From: JAUIJL01 sp965366625 | Lineage (GTDB): Bacteria; Acidobacteriota; Thermoanaerobaculia; Multivoradales; J023 | Assembly (NCBI GenBank): GCA_965366625.1 | Contig: CBDUGP010000003.1 | Span: 1 to 64,000 of the forward strand | Length of the DNA: 64,000 nt | Reading direction: 5' to 3' | Translations under genes and position numbers: made by a program | Notes under the pieces: model-generated | Told to the model about the DNA's origin: nothing | What the model saw: the letters and a program-made list of their open reading frames with translations, nothing else | Database searches by the model: none | Shown here: positions 62,100-64,000 of the stretch, in pieces | Layout of the letters: the number at the start of each line of letters is the position of its first letter | Position numbering within the stretch: the stretch's first letter is position 1

Positions 62100-63284
62100 A
62101 TGGCCAAAGAAAAGTTCGAGCGGAATAAGCCGCACGTCAACATCGGTACTATTGGTCACGTCGACCACGGAAAGACCACCCTGACCGCTGCGATCACCAA
62201 GGTGCTCGCAGACAAAGGTCTGGCTGACTTTACCGCGTTCGACAACATCGATAAGGCGCCGGAAGAGCGTGAGCGTGGAATTACGATCGCCACGGCCCAT
62301 GTGGAGTATGAGACGGAAAACCGTCACTATGCCCACGTGGATTGCCCGGGCCACGCCGACTACGTGAAGAACATGATCACCGGTGCCGCCCAGATGGACG
62401 GCGCGATCCTGGTCGTGTCTGCCGCGGACGGTCCAATGCCGCAGACCCGCGAGCACATCTTGTTGGCTCGCCAGGTCGGTGTTCCGGCGTTGGTTGTGTT
62501 CATGAACAAATGCGACATGGTCGACGATGAGGAGTTGTTGGAGCTGGTGGAGATGGAGCTGCGTGAGCTGCTGTCGTCTTACGAGTATCCCGGCGACGAT
62601 ATCCCGGTGATTCGCGGCTCGGCGCTCAACGCGCTGAACGGCGAGGGTGATTGGGACAACAACATCATGGAACTCATGGGTGCAGTCGACGACTACATTC
62701 CAGAGCCCGAGCGTGTGTTGGATCAAGACTTCCTGATGCCGATCGAGGATATCTTCTCGATTCAGGGTCGCGGTACGGTAGTTACGGGTCGCATCGAACG
62801 CGGCATCGTCAAGGTCGGTGAGACGGTCGAAATCGTTGGAATCCGCGACACGACGAAAACTACCGTGACCGGCGTCGAGATGTTCCGCAAGTTGCTGGAC
62901 GAGGGTCGCGCAGGCGACAATGTCGGCATCTTGCTGCGTGGCACGAAGAAAGACGACGTGGAACGTGGGCAAGTGCTCGCGAAGCCGGGTTCGATCAATC
63001 CTCACACGAAGTTCAAGGGCGAGGTGTACGTGCTGACGAAGGAAGAGGGTGGTCGTCACACTCCGTTCTTCAACGGCTATCGTCCCCAGTTCTATTTCCG
63101 CACGACAGATGTGACGGGTTCTTCGGCTTTGCCCGAAGGCACCGAGATGGTGATGCCCGGAGACAACGTAAATATGTCGGTGGAGCTGATCGCTCCAATC
63201 GCAATGGAGAAGGGTGTTCGCTTCGCCATTCGCGAGGGTGGTCGCACCATCGGTGCGGGCACTGTGACCGAGATCGTCGAATAA
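62100..63284 (+). CDS. tuf: elongation factor Tu
   Basis: A 394-residue GTPase that brings aminoacyl-tRNA to the ribosome. G1 GHVDHGKT, DCPGHADY (G3), NKCD (G4) and the domain II/III motifs (GRGTVVTGRIERG, GYRPQFYFRTTDVTG) are intact. The ATG at 62100 is preferred, with AAGG 4-5 nt upstream and AGGAGG slightly further. It is in the tRNA-tuf-tRNA-secE-nusG arrangement known from many bacteria. Confidence 0.98.
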   Translation: MAKEKFERNKPHVNIGTIGHVDHGKTTLTAAITKVLADKGLADFTAFDNIDKAPEERERGITIATAHVEYETENRHYAHVDCPGHADYVKNMITGAAQMDGAILVVSAADGPMPQTREHILLARQVGVPALVVFMNKCDMVDDEELLELVEMELRELLSSYEYPGDDIPVIRGSALNALNGEGDWDNNIMELMGAVDDYIPEPERVLDQDFLMPIEDIFSIQGRGTVVTGRIERGIVKVGETVEIVGIRDTTKTTVTGVEMFRKLLDEGRAGDNVGILLRGTKKDDVERGQVLAKPGSINPHTKFKGEVYVLTKEEGGRHTPFFNGYRPQFYFRTTDVTGSSALPEGTEMVMPGDNVNMSVELIAPIAMEKGVRFAIREGGRTIGAGTVTEIVE

Positions 63285-63386
63285 GGTTGACGCCTGAACC
63301 TCGACGTTTTTCCCGCTTCCGCGACATGGACGCGGTAAGCACGTGCCCGAGGGCTCCGATAGGACCTTCGGGCATCCAAGTTATGT

Positions 63387-63462
63387 ACGGCAGTAGCTCA
63401 ATTGGTAGAGCACCGGTCTCCAAAACCGGCGGTTGCGGGTTCAAGTCCCTCCTGCCGTGCCA
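63387..63462 (+). tRNA. tRNA-Trp(CCA)
   Basis: 76-nt cloverleaf. Acceptor ACGGCAG/CTGCCGT, anticodon loop CTCCAAA with CCA, T-arm GGGTTCAAGTCCC, 3' CCA encoded. It separates tuf from secE by the usual order. Confidence 0.97.
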
Positions 63463-63486
63463 ATTTCGACTTATGAAGTAGGTTCG

Positions 63487-63693
63487 ATGGAAAAGATCAA
63501 GTACTTCTTCAACGAATTTCTTCCCGAGGTGAAAGCCGAATGGAAGAAAGTCACCACTCCGAATGCACAAGAGGTCACCCAGACCACAATCGTAGTGGTG
63601 GTGACCAGCTTCATTTTCGCTGTTTACCTCTGGTTGGCGGATGCCGCCATCCAGTGGACCTACGAGAAGTTGTTCCAGGTTTTAGGTCTGTAA
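63487..63693 (+). CDS. secE: preprotein translocase subunit SecE
   Basis: A 68-residue single-pass SecYEG component. The conserved EVKAEWKKVTTPNAQEV amphipathic helix precedes one membrane helix (VVVVTSFIFAVYLWLAD). The open frame goes further upstream, into tRNA-Trp, and the ATG at 63487 is the true start. It overlaps nusG by one base (TAATG). Confidence 0.95.
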   Translation: MEKIKYFFNEFLPEVKAEWKKVTTPNAQEVTQTTIVVVVTSFIFAVYLWLADAAIQWTYEKLFQVLGL

Positions 63694-64000
63694 TGTCCGC
63701 CAAGCAATGGTACATCGTCCACACGTACTCCGGATTCGAGGAGAGGGTGGGTGAAACGCTCAAACAGCGCGCAGAAGCGTTGGACATGGCGGATGCCTTT
63801 GGCGAGGTGAGGATTCCGACCGAGACCATCGTCGAACTCAAAGGTGGGAAAAAGCGCGAGACTCAGCGCAAATTTTTCCCAGGCTATATTCTCGTCGAAA
63901 TGGAAATGTCCGACCCGGCCTGGCATGTGGTGAAGAACACCCCGAAGGTCACAGGTTTCGTAGGAACGGGTAAGAAGCCCACTCCCTTGACGCAGGAGGA
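63693..64000 (+). CDS. nusG: transcription termination/antitermination protein NusG, 5' part
   Basis: The first 102 codons only; the window end cuts the gene. NGN domain: KQWYIVHTYSGFEERV, RKFFPGYILVEM and WHVVKNTPKVTGFVG. NusG binds RNA polymerase and couples transcription to translation. Translationally coupled to secE; rplK is expected next but lies outside. Confidence 0.96.
   Translation, partial: MSAKQWYIVHTYSGFEERVGETLKQRAEALDMADAFGEVRIPTETIVELKGGKKRETQRKFFPGYILVEMEMSDPAWHVVKNTPKVTGFVGTGKKPTPLTQE

Noticed and set aside
62022..63059. 345-codon frame antisense to tuf
   Set aside because: A well-known shadow of the tuf gene; His/Arg/Val-rich and with no start signal.

Overview
The window is chromosomal DNA of a Gram-negative bacterium of moderately high GC content. 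The outer-membrane efflux operon, lipoprotein signals and DsbD point to a diderm. Large PAS/GAF/7TM signalling proteins, a eukaryotic-type Ser/Thr kinase, FG-GAP/ASPIC and S9 peptidase proteins, and many Pro/Ser-rich linkers resemble Acidobacteriota (Thermoanaerobaculia-like). That placement is inferred from gene content only. About 50 genuine genes are packed tightly, many with 1- or 4-base stop/start overlaps (TGATG, ATGA, GTGA), so operons are easy to delimit. No phage, insertion sequence or CRISPR array was seen.

Layout. 0-7 kb: an exported FG-GAP/ASPIC protein, then a redox operon on the minus strand (exported thioredoxin-TPR, DsbD, DUF3108-like protein). 7-12 kb: aspartate-type aminotransferase, a small membrane protein, an apparently exported His-rich methyltransferase, pgi and a small secreted acidic protein. 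12-22 kb (minus): an HTH-TPR regulator, cysQ-like phosphatase and a tetR-tolC-mfp-rnd efflux operon with a repeat-rich control region. 22-25 kb: membrane zinc peptidase, RRM protein, mutM and an unknown gene, the last two separated by an 11-bp tandem repeat array. 25-31 kb: a soluble hybrid histidine kinase, a small protein resembling a histone fold, and a multi-domain membrane Ser/Thr kinase whose membrane half is markedly AT-richer. 31-40 kb (minus): alpha/beta hydrolase, a PTPS-family enzyme with the EXXHGH motif, MBL hydrolase, lipid kinase, cardiolipin synthase and an NtrC-type two-component pair. 41-44 kb: prmC, an acyltransferase, small proteins and a histidinol-phosphatase-like gene. 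44-50 kb (minus): a Pro-rich membrane protein, SLC13 permease and S9 peptidase.

50-64 kb is core information processing: ATP-grasp protein, tmk, holB, a SurA_N-like protein, coaE/folD, rplM-rpsI-rpsB, tsf-pyrH, frr, rlmB, and the classical tRNA-Thr/Tyr/Gly/Thr-tuf-tRNA-Trp-secE-nusG cluster, with nusG cut by the window end.

The most unusual items are the histone-fold-like protein probably co-transcribed with a Ser/Thr kinase, the composition break inside that kinase gene, the helically spaced 11-bp array beside mutM, the PTPS-III-type motif, the exported methyltransferase, and in-frame tandem repeats near the termini or linkers of at least eight proteins.
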